The notes below the pieces were generated by a model. That model worked only from the letters and a program-made list of their open reading frames with translations, did not search any database and was not told the origin of the DNA. This document shows, piece after piece, positions 14,430-23,006 of a stretch of DNA of 64,000 bases (position 1 is its first letter; each line of letters begins with the position of its first letter). The stretch comes from Bradyrhizobium sp. CER78 (lineage in GTDB: Bacteria; Pseudomonadota; Alphaproteobacteria; Rhizobiales; Xanthobacteraceae): positions 496,001-560,000 of the forward strand of contig NZ_JARVWP010000002.1 in NCBI RefSeq assembly GCF_029846235.1, in the 5' to 3' direction. A program made the translations under genes and the position numbers.

Positions 14430-15593
14430 TTAGCGGAGCAGCTGCAGCACGCTCTGCTGCGACTGGTTGGCCAGCGCCAGCGCGGACACCGCGATCGACT
14501 GGCGGGTCGACAGCGCCTGGCTGTTGGCCGCTTCCTCGTTGGTGTCGGCCAGCGTCAGGTTGGACGAGCCGGTCTGCAACACGTTGATCAGGTTCTTCGA
14601 GAAGTCCTGGCGGATCTGCACGATCGACAGGTTCGAGCCCAGCGTCGAGGCTTCGCTGCGCAGCGACGAGCTCGCCGAGTTCAGCGACGCGATCACGTTG
14701 TTCGCGGAGTTGTTGTCGAGGAAGTCGGTGCCGGCGGCCAGCGATTTCAGGCCGAGGCCAGCGGCATCGAACTTGACGCCGGTGATGCTCAGCGTGGACT
14801 TGCCGGTCTCGTTGAAGGTCAGCTTCAGGCTGTCGCCGCTCAGCAGGTTGATGCCGTTGAACGAGGAGTCCTGCGCCGTGGTCGTGATCTGCGAGATGGT
14901 GTTGTTGTATTGGGTCACCAAGGCGGCGCGCGCCGACTGCGAGGCCGCGTCGGCAACCGGGGCAGTTGCGGCGCCGAACGTCACGGTGCCGCCGCCGGCG
15001 GTGTAGGTCACCGCACCGATCGTCGAAGACGCCGCATCATTGGTCGTGGTGATGACGAGCTTGTTGGAGCTGTCGAGGCTCGCCGTCAGGTTGCTAGCCG
15101 ACAAAGACGTATTCAGCTGCGCAAGCGACGTGTTGGCGCCAAAGGTGAAGGTGAAGGCAGGCTGACCGGCCGATGCCGCGATCGACAGGGTGTCACCGCT
15201 CTTGATCGTGGTGCCGTCGACGAGGTTCGCCGCGGTTCCGCCAATCGCCGCCGCGGAGCTGACGGTCGAGCGCGTGGTGTAGCCGGTCGGGCTCTGCAGC
15301 ACCTGGTTGGCGATCGACTTCGCGGTATCGACCAGCTTCTGCAGCGAGGTGATGCCGGTGTTGGCAGCCTGCAGCACCTGCACACCGTTGCCGATGCCGT
15401 CGAGCAGGTTGTTGATGTCGCTGGCGCGGTTGTCGAGCGACTGTGCGGTGAAGAAGTTGGTCGGGTTGTCGAGCGCCGTGTTGACCTTCTTGCCGGTGGC
15501 AAGGCGGTTCTGCGTGGTGGAGAGCAGATCGGCGGTGGACTGGAGGGAGAGGAGGTTCTGACGAACGGAGGACGAGAGAATGATACCGGACAT
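14430..15593 (-). CDS. fliC: Flagellin
   Basis: A 387-residue flagellin. The conserved N-terminal D0/D1 helices (ILSSSVRQNLLSLQSTADLL, TQNRLATGKKVNTALDNPTNFF) and C-terminal helices (SIVQIRQDFSKNLINVLQTG, ending QSVLQLLR) are intact. The middle (about 130-240) is a Thr/Ser-rich module containing TFTFGANTSLAQLN, related in style to modules in FlgL and FlgE of this window. ATG 15593 is chosen because AGAAAGG lies eight bases upstream; ATG 15599 would be too close. It has no cysteine. A strong terminator follows, so it is probably monocistronic. Confidence 0.96.
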   Translation of the reverse strand: MSGIILSSSVRQNLLSLQSTADLLSTTQNRLATGKKVNTALDNPTNFFTAQSLDNRASDINNLLDGIGNGVQVLQAANTGITSLQKLVDTAKSIANQVLQSPTGYTTRSTVSSAAAIGGTAANLVDGTTIKSGDTLSIAASAGQPAFTFTFGANTSLAQLNTSLSASNLTASLDSSNKLVITTTNDAASSTIGAVTYTAGGGTVTFGAATAPVADAASQSARAALVTQYNNTISQITTTAQDSSFNGINLLSGDSLKLTFNETGKSTLSITGVKFDAAGLGLKSLAAGTDFLDNNSANNVIASLNSASSSLRSEASTLGSNLSIVQIRQDFSKNLINVLQTGSSNLTLADTNEEAANSQALSTRQSIAVSALALANQSQQSVLQLLR

Positions 15594-15963
15594 TTTCATA
15601 CCTTTCTGGTGTGAAACTGAGGAAAAAACCGCGCCGATCCTTTCTGACCGCGCGGATGGCCCATCCTGCGTTCGCGCCCGCGAAGGAAACAGAAATCTCC
15701 GGCACGGCATTTGAGTCGAATGCGGAAGAATAAATTTGTCGCCATTGGGCGAGGTTCGCCGCGAAAACTACTGAGACGATTGCCGATTCCGGCCGAATGC
15801 CGACGCCCGCGCCCGCCGCCTGTTCACCAAGCGTTAACCATCATGGGAAAGGATCGCTGTCGTATCGGCCCCGGGCCGCGACGGCGGCTGCTAAGCAGTG
15901 CCGAGCACAACTTCGTTCCGCTAGCGACGACATCGTGCGACTGCCCGGCAAAGGAGAACGGTC
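15594..15963. other. 370-bp divergent flagellin/flbT control region
   Basis: This space holds the promoters of both genes but no gene. The flagellin leader is about 100 bp and rich in short hairpins, as expected for an mRNA under FlbT/FlaF control. An imperfect CtrA-type element, TTCA-N7-TTAAC, is at 15823-15838. A sigma-54-like near match at 15700-15715 lacks the essential GC of the -12 element and is not called. Confidence 0.5.
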
Positions 15964-16395
15964 ATGGCCCTGAAGGTCGAACTCAAACCGAACGAGCGCA
16001 TCATCGTCGGCAGCTGCGTGATCACCAACACCGATCAGCGTGCCCGCCTCCTGATCGACGGCGACCGCATCCCGATCCTGCGCGAGAAGGATATCCTGAC
16101 GCCGGAGACCGCCGACACGCCGGCGAAGCTGATCTATCTCGCCGTGCAGCTGATGTATCTGTCGCCGGACCCGATGGCGCACCACCCGACCTATTTCAGC
16201 CTGGTGCGCGACATCATCACCGCGATGCCGAGCGCCTGGCCCTTCATCGAAAGCGTCAACAACTTCATCCTCAACGGCGACCTGTATCACGCGTTGAAGG
16301 AATCCAAGAAGCTGATCGCGCATGAGGAGAAGCTGCTTGAGAGCGCGCGCGGCGAGCAGAAGATCAATCAGGACGATACCCGCAAGATCGCGTAG
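15964..16395 (+). CDS. flbT: Flagellin mRNA regulator FlbT
   Basis: A 143-residue FlbT, identified by LKPNERIIVGSCVITNTDQRARLLIDGD and the helical C-terminus with FILNGDLYHALKESKKLIAHE. In Caulobacter, FlbT binds the 5' leader of flagellin mRNA and represses or destabilises it until the hook is complete. GGAGAA lies upstream of ATG 15964. It is divergent from flagellin, its presumed target, and closed by the hairpin at 16474-16501. Confidence 0.96.
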   Translation: MALKVELKPNERIIVGSCVITNTDQRARLLIDGDRIPILREKDILTPETADTPAKLIYLAVQLMYLSPDPMAHHPTYFSLVRDIITAMPSAWPFIESVNNFILNGDLYHALKESKKLIAHEEKLLESARGEQKINQDDTRKIA

Positions 16396-16404
16396 AGCTC
16401 CTCG

Positions 16405-16457
16405 TTCTGACGCGGTTTCTTCACGCGAACCGGCGTCCGCTTCGCTGCAAGCGCTCT
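16405..16457 (+). repeat. Dispersed repeat, copy A (GACGCG...CGCGAACCGG...CTTCGCT)
   Basis: This is the first of four copies in the window of a roughly 52-bp element reading GACGCG-TTTCTTCACGCGAACC-GG and then YCCGCTTCGCT. The other copies are at 22382-22435, 33667-33710 (reverse) and 60837-60893 (reverse). It is intergenic and just behind flbT. Confidence 0.75.
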
Positions 16458-16473
16458 AGCCTTCGCCTGAACG

Positions 16474-16501
16474 AAAAAGGCCTCCGCTAGGAGGCCTTTT
16501 T
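16474..16501. terminator. Bidirectional rho-independent terminator (flbT / flgL)
   Basis: AAAAAGGCCTCC and GGAGGCCTTTTT form a perfect 12-bp symmetrical stem with a four-base loop. The A and T runs make it work for flbT on the plus strand and for the flgE-flgK-flgL operon on the minus strand. Confidence 0.95.
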
Positions 16502-16527
16502 GCTGGCTGGAGATGGGCGGCCGGCAA

Positions 16528-18408
16528 TCAGCCGACCGGCAGATATTTCAACAGCGTGGTCTGATACAGCATCGAGGTGGTCTGATACGACGCCTGCAGG
16601 CTGGTCTGCAACGCCAGGATCTTGGTTGCGACCTCGTCCTGATTGACGCCCTCGACCGAGTCGAGCATCGTTTCCGCCATACTCTTGAGCTGGGTCTGGC
16701 GATCGGTGGCCGCCTTGGTCGCCGTCTGCGCGCCGGCGAACTCCGCCTGCACGTCCTGGATCTGCTGCTGGCCGTTCTGCGGTGCGAGGTTCGCGCTCAC
16801 GCGCTGCGCCAGCGCTGTCACCTGTGCGCTTGCATTCGGATTGCTGGCGTTGGTGGTGACTGCCGCATACACCGCGACATTCTGCAACAAGTAGCGGAAC
16901 GCCTGCTCGTTGGCACGCGCGCCATACTGCACGGTGATCGACTGATCGACCTGCGCGACGGCGGTGCCGCGCGCCGATCCCGGGCCGTTTTCGCCGGTGT
17001 ACCAGTACACGGTATTGGCGGGGGTGCCCGCGACCAGGCTGGTCGCCGTGTTGAACGGCGGTCCCCCGACCCTGAGTGGCGCCGGGGTCGCGGTCGTGTT
17101 GTTGGCGATGCCGAGCGCGCCGAGCGCCGCCGTGTTGGAGCTCGAGATCGAGAGATTCTGGCCGTCCGCACCATGGAGGGTGATAACGCCATTGCTGATG
17201 GTCGACGGGTTCTTGGTGCCACTGATCTGGTCGATCTTCGCCATCAGCGTCTGCACGCTGTCGGTGATGTTGACCTGATTGCCGGTAGCGCCCGAGGCAA
17301 CGAAGGTGATCGGAGTCCCGTTCACCGTGATGGTGTCACCGGCTGCGAAGCTGGTCGACAGCGAGTCGGTGCCGGCTGCCCCCGACAGCGCCGTGGCACC
17401 TGAGATCGGCGCCGGCGGCGTGTTCTGGTTGTTGACGGCGGCGCCCGAGACGGTCGCAACCGGATTGAAGAAGTTGTTGGACGCCACGACTGCGGAGGCT
17501 GCAACCAGCGACGTGTCGCTCAAGGTCTTGATCGACGACGTCAGCGTCGACTGCAAATTGGCCGTCGTCGCCGTGGTGTCGGCGCCGATCAGGAACGAGC
17601 CGGCCGGCGGCGGGTTGGTCGTCGTCGCCGTGAGCTCGATCGCCTCGGTAGTGCCGTCGGGCAGCGTGAAGTTGAACTTGATCTTGTCGCCATCCTTCGG
17701 ATTGACGGCGCCGAGATCGACCGATTCCGACTTCGGCGTGCCGGTCGGCTGGGTCACGGTGGCGCCGGTCAATGACGACTGCACCGACAGCAGCTTCAGG
17801 CCGAACGGCGAGCCGTCCTCCGCAACGCTCGTCACCGTGGTGGTCGCCGGCGGCGACGAGACGCTCAGGCGTCCCATCATGCTGGCGCCCTGATCGGCCT
17901 GCTTGCGCTCATTGATAAGCTGGGTGAGGCCGGCCTGGGTTGCCGTGCCCTTCAACATCGTGTCGGCCGACAGCGTGGCCGGCGTATCCATGGCGCGGCC
18001 GGAGAACAAATAGCGGTCGCCCGACTGGCTGTTGAGCATCGCAACCGCGTTGGCGAACGCGGCCTGCGCCGTGATCTGGCCCGAGGTCTGCCCGTTCTCG
18101 TTGAGCGTCAGCGTCGCCGTCGTCGCGGCATTTTTCACCTGGGTGCCGACGTCGGACAACCCCTGCAAACTGAGATTGGCCACATTTAGACGCGTGTTGA
18201 GGTTGGTGGCGGTGTCGGAGAATGCATTGATGCCGCTGATCTGCGCGCGCAGACTGAGCGCAAAGCCGCGATCAAGCCCCTGCCCCGCATAGGTCGTCGA
18301 TACCTTGCCGGTTGCAAGCTGCGTCGTCAGGTCATTGAGCTGATTGCGCAGGTTGAGAATATTGGTGCCGATATAGGAAGTTCTGCCGCTTACGCCGTCG
18401 ATCGACAT
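16528..18408 (-). CDS. flgL: Flagellar hook-filament junction protein FlgL
   Basis: A 626-residue FlgL, about twice the enterobacterial length. Flagellin-like N-terminus (NILNLRNQLNDLTTQLATGK) and C-terminus (ILALQTSLQASYQTTSMLYQ, ending LLKYLPVG) are intact. The enlarged middle contains a module of about 95 residues, around 355-450, with AGDTITVNGTPITFVASGATG and QVNITDSVQTLMAKIDQISG, clearly homologous in protein and DNA to a module in FlgE here. It is the last gene of flgE-flgK-flgL, with a 7-bp gap to flgK. Confidence 0.93.
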   Translation of the reverse strand: MSIDGVSGRTSYIGTNILNLRNQLNDLTTQLATGKVSTTYAGQGLDRGFALSLRAQISGINAFSDTATNLNTRLNVANLSLQGLSDVGTQVKNAATTATLTLNENGQTSGQITAQAAFANAVAMLNSQSGDRYLFSGRAMDTPATLSADTMLKGTATQAGLTQLINERKQADQGASMMGRLSVSSPPATTTVTSVAEDGSPFGLKLLSVQSSLTGATVTQPTGTPKSESVDLGAVNPKDGDKIKFNFTLPDGTTEAIELTATTTNPPPAGSFLIGADTTATTANLQSTLTSSIKTLSDTSLVAASAVVASNNFFNPVATVSGAAVNNQNTPPAPISGATALSGAAGTDSLSTSFAAGDTITVNGTPITFVASGATGNQVNITDSVQTLMAKIDQISGTKNPSTISNGVITLHGADGQNLSISSSNTAALGALGIANNTTATPAPLRVGGPPFNTATSLVAGTPANTVYWYTGENGPGSARGTAVAQVDQSITVQYGARANEQAFRYLLQNVAVYAAVTTNASNPNASAQVTALAQRVSANLAPQNGQQQIQDVQAEFAGAQTATKAATDRQTQLKSMAETMLDSVEGVNQDEVATKILALQTSLQASYQTTSMLYQTTLLKYLPVG

Positions 18409-18415
18409 GTTACCC

Positions 18416-20293
18416 TCACGTGAGCTGCAGGAGAGCGTCGTACATCTGCTTGATCGACGACATCACGCGCGCATTGGCCGAATAGGCGTTCTGGAGCGAG
18501 AGCAGATGCGCCATCTCCTCGTCCATGTTGACGCCGGAGGTCGAGTCCATCTTGGTCTGCAGCGTATTCAGCACGACGTCCTGACCATCGGCCAGTTGCT
18601 TGGCCGCCGTCGCCGATTCACCCTGCTGGCTGATGAACTGCTTGGCGAAGTTCAACAGCGTGCCGGTGAACGGCGCGCCGGATGTGCCGAGGCCGGTCTG
18701 CGGCGAATAGCTGAACGAGGCGCTCGACAGCTGGTTCAGAACGAGGTTGGCGCGCGTGGTGTCGCCCGCCGGGGTCTGCGGATTGGTCGAATACACGACC
18801 ATGCGCGAGGGATCGCCGACCAGGGCGGTGTTGACGCTGATGCGCGCGGCAAGGCCGGTCGACTGCGAGCCGTTCGCGGTGATCGCGCCGGTGTAGAGGC
18901 CGCCATTGTCGGTGAACAGCGGAAGCTGCGGATCGCCCGACGTCAGTGATGAGACCGTCGTGGTGACCGACGCCGCGGTCACATTGACCTTGTTGGCGGC
19001 GCCGTCGTTGAGCACGCGCAGCGTCGACCCGGACGGATTGGAGAACTGCAGCCCCGTCCCGCCGAGCGCGCCGTTGAGCTGCGACAGCACCGAGCTCATG
19101 CCGCCGGAGAAATCCACCCCCAGAACTTCATCATTCGGATCGACGGTCGCGGTGTTGCTCAGCGGCAGCACGCTCGGATCGTTGACGCGGATGATCGACA
19201 GATTATGCGTGAGGCCGGTGGTGTTGTCCTTGTAGGAGACGTGGATGGTGTTGCCGCTCTGCAGCCCCGAGAGGTCGAGGTCGAAGCCGGACTGTGCCCC
19301 CGCCGTCGCCGCCGCGCCTGCCGTCGTCTTGTCCGACAGCGCGCTCGACATCGAGGCGGCGAACTGGTCGATCTGCGTCTGGGCCTTCGCCAGCGTATTG
19401 TCGCGTAGCTCGAGATACGCGGCGATCTTGCCCGATCGGATCGAGTTGGTCGACACCATGTCATAGGTGCCGCCTTGCGGGAACGTGATGGTGATGGTGC
19501 CGACGGTACTCTTGGTCGGATCGGAATTGTACTGCGTGTTGGGCGTCATCGTGCCCTGGGCGTTGAAGCTGAGCGTCGCGGCCTGGGCGCCGACCAGTTG
19601 CACGCCGGAATTGGTGAACACGGTCACCTGGTTCTGGCTGTTGGTCACGGTGCGGATGTCCATCAGCTGCGAGAGCTGCGTGACGTAGCGGTCGCGCTGG
19701 TCGAGCAACGCCGCGGTCGACGCGTCCTGCGTGCCGCCATTGGCCTGCAGCTGCACATTGAGGCGCGCAATCTGCTGCAATGCATTGTTCGCAGTGTTGA
19801 CGGAGTCGTTGATGCCGGCCTCGGCGTTGGCGCGCAGCGTCTGGATTCCCTGAGAGGTCGCGTTGAGCTGCTGCGCCATCGATTGCGCGGCATTGACGAC
19901 GCCGATGCGGGCCGACTGCGAATCCGGGCTGGTCGACAGCCCCTGCAACGCGGTGAGGAATTTGTTGTAGGCGTCTTCGATCGTGCCGGTGGAGTCGGGA
20001 TTGCCGTAGACGCCCTGCAGGTTGGACAGGAAACTTGAGCGCACATCGGCGTAGGCAGCGCCCGACGTCTCGGTGCGCAGCTGGGTCTGCAGGAATTCGT
20101 CGAGCTGGCGGTTGACGCCCGTGATCAGGACGCTCGACCCGAACTGGCCGGTGGTGCCGGTATCCTGGTTCAGCGTCTTCCTGACGTAGCCGGGCGTTTC
20201 CGCATTGGCGACGTTCGACGACACGAGCGAGAGCGAGGCCTGCGTGGCACGCAGGCCCGACATCGCGGTGGAAAGGGCTTGGCTCAAACCCAT
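18416..20293 (-). CDS. flgK: Flagellar hook-associated protein FlgK
   Basis: A 625-residue first hook-filament junction protein. The N-terminus, SGLRATQASLSLVSSNVANAETPGYVRK, carries the rod/hook family motif, followed by the FlgK-typical LQGLSTSPDSQSARIGVV and LLDQRDRYVTQLSQLMDI. The C-terminus, MDSTSGVNMDEEMAHLLSLQNAY, is also typical. It is exported by the flagellar type III system, and FlbY is its likely chaperone. It is the second gene of the flgE-flgK-flgL operon, 46 bp after flgE. Confidence 0.96.
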   Translation of the reverse strand: MGLSQALSTAMSGLRATQASLSLVSSNVANAETPGYVRKTLNQDTGTTGQFGSSVLITGVNRQLDEFLQTQLRTETSGAAYADVRSSFLSNLQGVYGNPDSTGTIEDAYNKFLTALQGLSTSPDSQSARIGVVNAAQSMAQQLNATSQGIQTLRANAEAGINDSVNTANNALQQIARLNVQLQANGGTQDASTAALLDQRDRYVTQLSQLMDIRTVTNSQNQVTVFTNSGVQLVGAQAATLSFNAQGTMTPNTQYNSDPTKSTVGTITITFPQGGTYDMVSTNSIRSGKIAAYLELRDNTLAKAQTQIDQFAASMSSALSDKTTAGAAATAGAQSGFDLDLSGLQSGNTIHVSYKDNTTGLTHNLSIIRVNDPSVLPLSNTATVDPNDEVLGVDFSGGMSSVLSQLNGALGGTGLQFSNPSGSTLRVLNDGAANKVNVTAASVTTTVSSLTSGDPQLPLFTDNGGLYTGAITANGSQSTGLAARISVNTALVGDPSRMVVYSTNPQTPAGDTTRANLVLNQLSSASFSYSPQTGLGTSGAPFTGTLLNFAKQFISQQGESATAAKQLADGQDVVLNTLQTKMDSTSGVNMDEEMAHLLSLQNAYSANARVMSSIKQMYDALLQLT

Positions 20294-20339
20294 GGTGTGT
20301 ACTCGCCTTTACTGCTTCACACGCGCACCATCGATGCGA

Positions 20340-22172
20340 TCAGCGCACGACGTTCAAGAGATCCTGCACCATCGAATTGGTCGTCGTGATCACCTTGGTG
20401 TTGGCCGAATAAGCCTGCTGGGTCACGATCAGCTTGGTGAACTCGTCGGCAATGTCGGTGTTCGAGCTCTCGAGCGACGAACCGACGATGGTGCCGGCCT
20501 TGCCGAACAGCGCCGCACCGGACTCGTCGGTCGCCTCGAACGCACCGCCGTCGATGCGCTTGAGGAAGTTGGTGCCGTTGAAGGTCGCCACCGAGATTTC
20601 GGCGAGATCGATGTTGCGGCCGTTGGTGTAGTTGCCGACGATGCGACCGTTGGTCGAGACGCTGACCGACTGCAGCTGGCCGGCCGGGAAGCCGTCGCCT
20701 TGAATCTGGTTGACCTGGACATTGCCGTTGGCGTCCGCGAATTGAGTGACCCCGCCGGAACCGAAATTGATCACGGGGTTGCCGAGCGATACGCCGTTGA
20801 CGACGGCATTGTTGAGCGTCACCGACGAGATCGCCGGCGACATCTGGCCGTTCGGTGCGAATGTGAAGTTGACGTTCGCATTCTGCCACGCAACCTGCGT
20901 GCCGGTCGCATTGGGATTGATCTGATAGAACATGTTCCAGGTGTCGGTATGTCCGGCACCGAGCGAGGCGCTGTCGCTCTTGGCCCAGCGGAATTGCAGG
21001 TTCACCGGCGCACCCGACACGTCGTAGGCCGTGACCGCGCCGCCCGACACGGATTCGTTCAGGAAGGTCGAGTTGTCGTTGCCGACAACCTGGCCGGTGC
21101 CGACCGTGCCGCCACCGCCGCGGGTCGCAACCGCCTGCCCGGTGAAGCCGAGTGCGGCGAGCGCGGTCGAGTTCGAGCTCGTCACCTGCAAGTCCGACGC
21201 GGTGCCGGAGTGCAGGGTGATCTTGCCGCCGCTGATTGTCGACGGCGTAGCGGTACCGGTGATCGCGTCGATCTTGGCGAGCAGCGTTCCGATGCTGTCG
21301 GTGACGTTGAGCTGGTTACCGGTCGCCCCCGAAGCCACGAAAGTGATGACGGTACCGTTGACCGTGATCGTATCCGCGGGCACGGCCGGAGGGCCGGCGG
21401 AGCCGGCGCTGAAGCTGGCATTGATCGAATCGCTGCCCGCAGCGCCCGAAAGCAAGGTCGCGGCGGTGTTGGCGACCGACGGCGTCGCCTTGTTGTTCTG
21501 CGCGGTGCCGGTGACGGAGGAATCGGTATACGGCGCGGCGGGCGTGCCCAGCACCAACGGATTATGGCCAGCGCTGAACGCGCCCGGCCGCAGCAGCTCG
21601 GAGCCCGGAACCGAGGTGTCGTGCGCAGTGGTCAAGGGATAGGACGCGAGGTTGGCGCGATAGTCGATCTTGGTGGTCTGCTGCGCCGGCAGGAAGTCGT
21701 TCTTGAACCGCAGCACCTGCGGCGAGGAGCCCGACGGATTGCCGGTGGTCGGGTCGATCGGCACGCCCTCGAGATAATAGCCGGCGCCGTTGACCAGATA
21801 GCCGTCCTTGTTGAGCTGGAAATCGCCGCGGCGGGTGTAGCGGTCGACGCCGTCGAAGACCGGCGAGCCGTCGGTGAAGCTGCCGGGCTTCTGCACCGCA
21901 AAGAAGCCGTTGCCGTTGATCGCCATGAAGGTCGCGACCGATGCCGACTGCACGTCGCCCTGCACCGAGTTGGTCGAGCGCGACTGCGCGGTGACGCCGC
22001 CGGCGAGCTGCGCGGTCAGCGCGGTCTGCGGGACGAGGTCGAGGAAGGAGGTATCGATGCGCTTGAATGCCGTGGTCTGCGAGTTGGCGATGTTGCCGGA
22101 GATGTTCTCAAGCGCGTACGACCCTGCACGCAAGCCACCGACCGCCGTCGTAAGTGCGCCGAAGATACCCAT
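20340..22172 (-). CDS. flgE: Flagellar hook protein FlgE
   Basis: A 610-residue hook subunit. The N-terminal motif YALENISGNIANSQTTAFKR and C-terminal VTQQAYSANTKVITTTNSM are conserved. The middle contains a module near 245-350 (PADTITVNGTVITFVASGATG, QLNVTDSIGTLLAKIDAITG) also present in FlgL. ATG 22172 is preceded by GGAGA at a distance of about eight bases; an upstream in-frame extension to 22208 is not needed. The sigma-54 promoter at 22239-22254 drives the operon. Confidence 0.95.
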   Translation of the reverse strand: MGIFGALTTAVGGLRAGSYALENISGNIANSQTTAFKRIDTSFLDLVPQTALTAQLAGGVTAQSRSTNSVQGDVQSASVATFMAINGNGFFAVQKPGSFTDGSPVFDGVDRYTRRGDFQLNKDGYLVNGAGYYLEGVPIDPTTGNPSGSSPQVLRFKNDFLPAQQTTKIDYRANLASYPLTTAHDTSVPGSELLRPGAFSAGHNPLVLGTPAAPYTDSSVTGTAQNNKATPSVANTAATLLSGAAGSDSINASFSAGSAGPPAVPADTITVNGTVITFVASGATGNQLNVTDSIGTLLAKIDAITGTATPSTISGGKITLHSGTASDLQVTSSNSTALAALGFTGQAVATRGGGGTVGTGQVVGNDNSTFLNESVSGGAVTAYDVSGAPVNLQFRWAKSDSASLGAGHTDTWNMFYQINPNATGTQVAWQNANVNFTFAPNGQMSPAISSVTLNNAVVNGVSLGNPVINFGSGGVTQFADANGNVQVNQIQGDGFPAGQLQSVSVSTNGRIVGNYTNGRNIDLAEISVATFNGTNFLKRIDGGAFEATDESGAALFGKAGTIVGSSLESSNTDIADEFTKLIVTQQAYSANTKVITTTNSMVQDLLNVVR

Positions 22173-22238
22173 GACATGTTCTCCAATTCGATTCCCGGCG
22201 GCTGGCAATCAGCAGATGGCCGCATCGGCGGAGCATGT

Positions 22239-22254
22239 CGCAAAGGTCGTGCCA
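22239..22254 (-). promoter_or_regulatory. Sigma-54 promoter of flgE-flgK-flgL
   Basis: On the minus strand TGGCAC, spacer GACCT and TTGCG match the sigma-54 -24/-12 consensus without a mismatch in the conserved bases. The -12 element is about 67 bp upstream of the flgE ATG. Confidence 0.78.
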
Positions 22255-22285
22255 GGAAACGAATCGTAACAAAATCATGCGCTTG

Positions 22286-22315
22286 AAAAAAAAGCCCCGG
22301 CCGTTTAACCGGGGC
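22286..22315 (-). terminator. Rho-independent terminator downstream of msrB
   Basis: On the minus strand GCCCCGG/CCGGGGC with an 8-base loop is followed by eight T residues. It lies about 120 bp past msrB and immediately upstream of the flgE promoter, insulating the two. A small direct repeat of CAATTGCCGGG follows at 22317-22347. Confidence 0.85.
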
Positions 22316-22381
22316 ACAATTGCCGGGCAGGCAACAATTGCCGGGAGGGAGCGCAGTTCTGAGCCCGCTCCCTTTTTTGTT

Positions 22382-22435
22382 GTGACGCGTTTTCCTGACG
22401 CGAACCGGCACCTGCTTCGCTTGAAAACGCTATTA
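22382..22435 (+). repeat. Dispersed repeat, copy B
   Basis: GTGACGCGTTTTCCTGACG, then CGAACCGGCACCTGCTTCGC and TTGAAAACGCTAT. This is the same element as copies A, C and D. It overlaps the stop codon of msrB. Confidence 0.78.
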
Positions 22436-22933
22436 GGTCGCCGAGGGCGCGGCCGGGTGGAACACCAGCGCAAAGCCGTCCATGCAGTAGCGCAGCCCGG
22501 TCGGCTTCGGGCCGTCGTCGAAGACATGGCCGAGATGGCCGCCGCAGCGGCGACAATGCACCTCGGTGCGCAGCATCCCGAAGGTGCGGTCCGACGTGGT
22601 GCCGACCGCATTGTCCAGCGGCTTGTAGAAGCTCGGCCAGCCGGTGCCGCTCTCATACTTGGTCTCGGACGAGAACAGCGGCAGGTCGCAGCCGGCGCAG
22701 GCGAAGGTGCCCTTGCGGTGTTCCTTGAGCAGCGGGCTCGACCCCGGCCGCTCGGTGCCCTGGTTACGCAGGATCTCGTATTGCTGCGGCGTCAGCTGCG
22801 CCTTCCATTCGGCGTCGGTCTTCTCGATCTCGAATTTCTCGGCGGCCTGCACCGGCGAGGCGCGCAGCCAGCGGAAAGCAGCGAAGCTCAGCAGGCTGGC
22901 GACGGAAGCAAGCAGGATGCGGCGATCGATCAT
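22433..22933 (-). CDS. msrB: Exported peptide-methionine (R)-S-oxide reductase MsrB
   Basis: A 166-residue MsrB with all functional residues: zinc cysteines CAGC (79, 82) and CRRC (127, 130) and the catalytic Cys150 in RYCMDG. A hydrophobic N-terminal segment (residues 6-20) ending near PVQA-AE marks a signal peptide or membrane anchor, so it repairs oxidised methionine in the periplasm. ATG 22933 has GGAGA upstream. It is alone; the terminator at 22286-22315 follows. Confidence 0.94.
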   Translation of the reverse strand: MIDRRILLASVASLLSFAAFRWLRASPVQAAEKFEIEKTDAEWKAQLTPQQYEILRNQGTERPGSSPLLKEHRKGTFACAGCDLPLFSSETKYESGTGWPSFYKPLDNAVGTTSDRTFGMLRTEVHCRRCGGHLGHVFDDGPKPTGLRYCMDGFALVFHPAAPSAT

Positions 22934-23006
22934 CAATCATCTCCGATGCGGGGGCCAAAGCAGGCCGAACAGGCTCGCCAACAAATACGAACCCCGCTGC
23001 CGGACG

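Noticed and set aside
15700..15715. Sigma-54-like sequence CGGCAC-N5-TTGAG before flbT
   Set aside because: The invariant GC of the -12 element is missing and the first -24 base differs, so I do not call it a promoter.
20205..22286. A 693-codon plus-strand frame opposite flgE
   Set aside because: It lies fully antisense to a clear flgE, is rich in Arg, Gly and His as expected of an antisense frame in GC-rich DNA, and has no ribosome-binding site.
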